A DNA stretch of 33,584 nt, taken from contig JAGXSM010000213.1 in NCBI GenBank assembly GCA_018333725.1, positions 1-33,584 of the forward strand, given 5' to 3'. This document shows, piece after piece, positions 32,814 to 33,584 of this stretch. How positions within the stretch are numbered: position 1 is the first letter of the stretch; each line of letters starts with the position of its first letter. Origin of the DNA: Melioribacter sp. (GTDB lineage: Bacteria; Bacteroidota; Ignavibacteria; Ignavibacteriales; Melioribacteraceae). Below the pieces are notes generated by a model, which saw only the letters and a list, made by a program, of their open reading frames with translations, did not search any database and had not been told where the DNA came from. A program made the position numbers and the translations under genes.

Positions 32814-33488
32814 ATGATTCCAAAACTCTTCATAGTCTCAACACCTATCGGTAATTACGACGATATTACTCTCCGTGCTATTAATATTCTGAAAGAGGTC
32901 GATTTTATTATCTGCGAAGAATTTAAAGAAGCACGACGGTTACTTTCACAATTCAAAATTGATAAAGAATTATTCTCGCTTAATGAACACAACGAAGATG
33001 AAGCAAGTGAAGAAGTTTTAAGAAAGATTAAAGAAAATAAATCTGCAGCGTTAATATCAGATTGCGGAACGCCTCTTTTCTCGGATCCGGGGACAAAACT
33101 TATTCAACTGTGCATAGAAAGTAATATTGAAGTTATACCTGTCCCCGGCGCAAGTTCAATAATGGCTGCATTAGTTGGTTCCGGATTTTCGCTTGATAAG
33201 TTTTATTACGCCGGCTGGCTCTCTCCAAAATCAGATATTCGCAAAAAAGAATTGCTAAGATTAAAAAGTATTAAAGAAATTATTGTCCTGATGGAAACAC
33301 CTTACCGGCTTAAGGCAATTCTGACAGACATTGTTAAAGTATTCGGAAGTAATACCAGATTAGTTGTTGGTTTCGACCTGACATTGCCTACAGAAAAATT
33401 CTTGCGGGGCAGATCTGCAGATATTCTAAAAATTGTTGAAACAAAAAATCTTAAAGGCGAGTTTGTTATTATTATAGATAACACATAA
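32814..33488 (+). CDS. rsmI: RsmI-like tetrapyrrole-methylase-fold methyltransferase
   Basis: A 224-residue SAM-dependent methyltransferase related to the 16S rRNA C1402 2'-O-methyltransferase. STPIGNYDDITLRAINILKE, SDCGTPLFSDPG and PVPGASSIMAALVGSGF match RsmI. It is odd in two ways: the usual AEDTR after the first block reads CEEFKEA, and it is about 60 residues shorter than E. coli RsmI, lacking the small C-terminal domain. Short forms are known in Bacteroidota, so it may be the true RsmI or a divergent paralogue. It follows proS by 83 bp with no clear terminator between them. Confidence 0.8.
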   Translation: MIPKLFIVSTPIGNYDDITLRAINILKEVDFIICEEFKEARRLLSQFKIDKELFSLNEHNEDEASEEVLRKIKENKSAALISDCGTPLFSDPGTKLIQLCIESNIEVIPVPGASSIMAALVGSGFSLDKFYYAGWLSPKSDIRKKELLRLKSIKEIIVLMETPYRLKAILTDIVKVFGSNTRLVVGFDLTLPTEKFLRGRSADILKIVETKNLKGEFVIIIDNT

Positions 33489-33499
33489 GGGTCCTTCGA

Positions 33500-33584
33500 A
33501 TGAAGCGCAACATGTTCCGCTGGCTGGAAGAATTAAAATCCACTTCCCGTAAAAAACCGTTACCGGTACTTTCATTTCCCGCCA
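33500..33584 (+). CDS. Start of a URO-D/methyltransferase-like gene (partial, cut by the window end)
   Basis: The ATG at 33500 has AAGGG about 8 nt upstream and lies 11 bp after the rsmI-like stop. The 28 visible codons read MKRNMFRWLEELKS and then KKPLPVLSFPA without a stop. The PVLSFP pattern resembles the N-terminus of uroporphyrinogen-decarboxylase-family and corrinoid methyltransferase proteins. This is too short for a firm identity. Confidence 0.55.
   Translation, partial: MKRNMFRWLEELKSTSRKKPLPVLSFPA

Overview
The window is AT-rich and gene-dense, with mostly short intergenic gaps. Signal peptides of the 'MK...LLI...SAQ' style, a TonB-dependent receptor with an N-terminal carboxypeptidase-regulatory-like domain, a GH2 glycosidase with Bacteroidota-type C-terminal domains, PRODH and P5C dehydrogenase as separate proteins, and cytidylate-kinase-like, TM2 and DUF2752 genes all point to a Gram-negative bacterium of the Bacteroidota/Ignavibacteriota group. 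Ignavibacteria-like is my best guess, inferred from gene content only.

Layout. 1-770: palindromic repeats, two in a 71-bp tandem, surrounding a small GIY-YIG endonuclease gene. 771-6260: a compact + strand run of proline/hydroxyproline dehydrogenase, a HOGA1-like aldolase, a secreted GH2 glycosidase and an AGXT-like aminotransferase. 6380-10337: a membrane protein, a translationally coupled winged-helix regulator, an exported TPR-like protein and a TonB-dependent receptor. 10535-12172: the ALDH4A1-type P5C dehydrogenase. 12232-19070: secreted or lipoprotein hydrolases (S37 peptidase, beta-lactamase-fold serine hydrolase, M61 aminopeptidase with PDZ, trypsin-like lipoprotein), with a cytidylate-kinase-like gene among them. 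19095-20408 (minus): a Tat-exported class V PLP enzyme. 20621-23189: mgsA, DinB, a 2H phosphoesterase, DUF2752, TM2 and a cold-shock protein. 23331-25248: a leader ORF ending in four Cys codons, then cysE and cysK. 25302-27601 (minus): an aromatic-amino-acid-decarboxylase-type enzyme and an alpha/beta hydrolase. 27827-30871 (minus): three tandem paralogous outer-membrane-type proteins downstream of a broken lipoprotein gene that carries a 4-bp repeat tract in its signal peptide. 30991-33584: proS, an rsmI-like gene and the start of a URO-D/methyltransferase-like gene.

How the genes may work together. PRODH, P5C dehydrogenase, the HOGA1-like aldolase and AGXT are four of the five enzymes of the animal mitochondrial hydroxyproline route (hydroxyproline to glyoxylate, pyruvate and glycine). 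The missing step is an aspartate aminotransferase, usually encoded elsewhere. With S37 and M61 peptidases close by, the region reads as a candidate Pro/Hyp/Gly-rich peptide utilisation locus. This is an inference.

Other main points: a likely cysteine-responsive leader upstream of cysE-cysK, a likely phase-variable lipoprotein whose present repeat number puts the best start codon out of frame, and a GIY-YIG gene embedded in REP-like palindromes.
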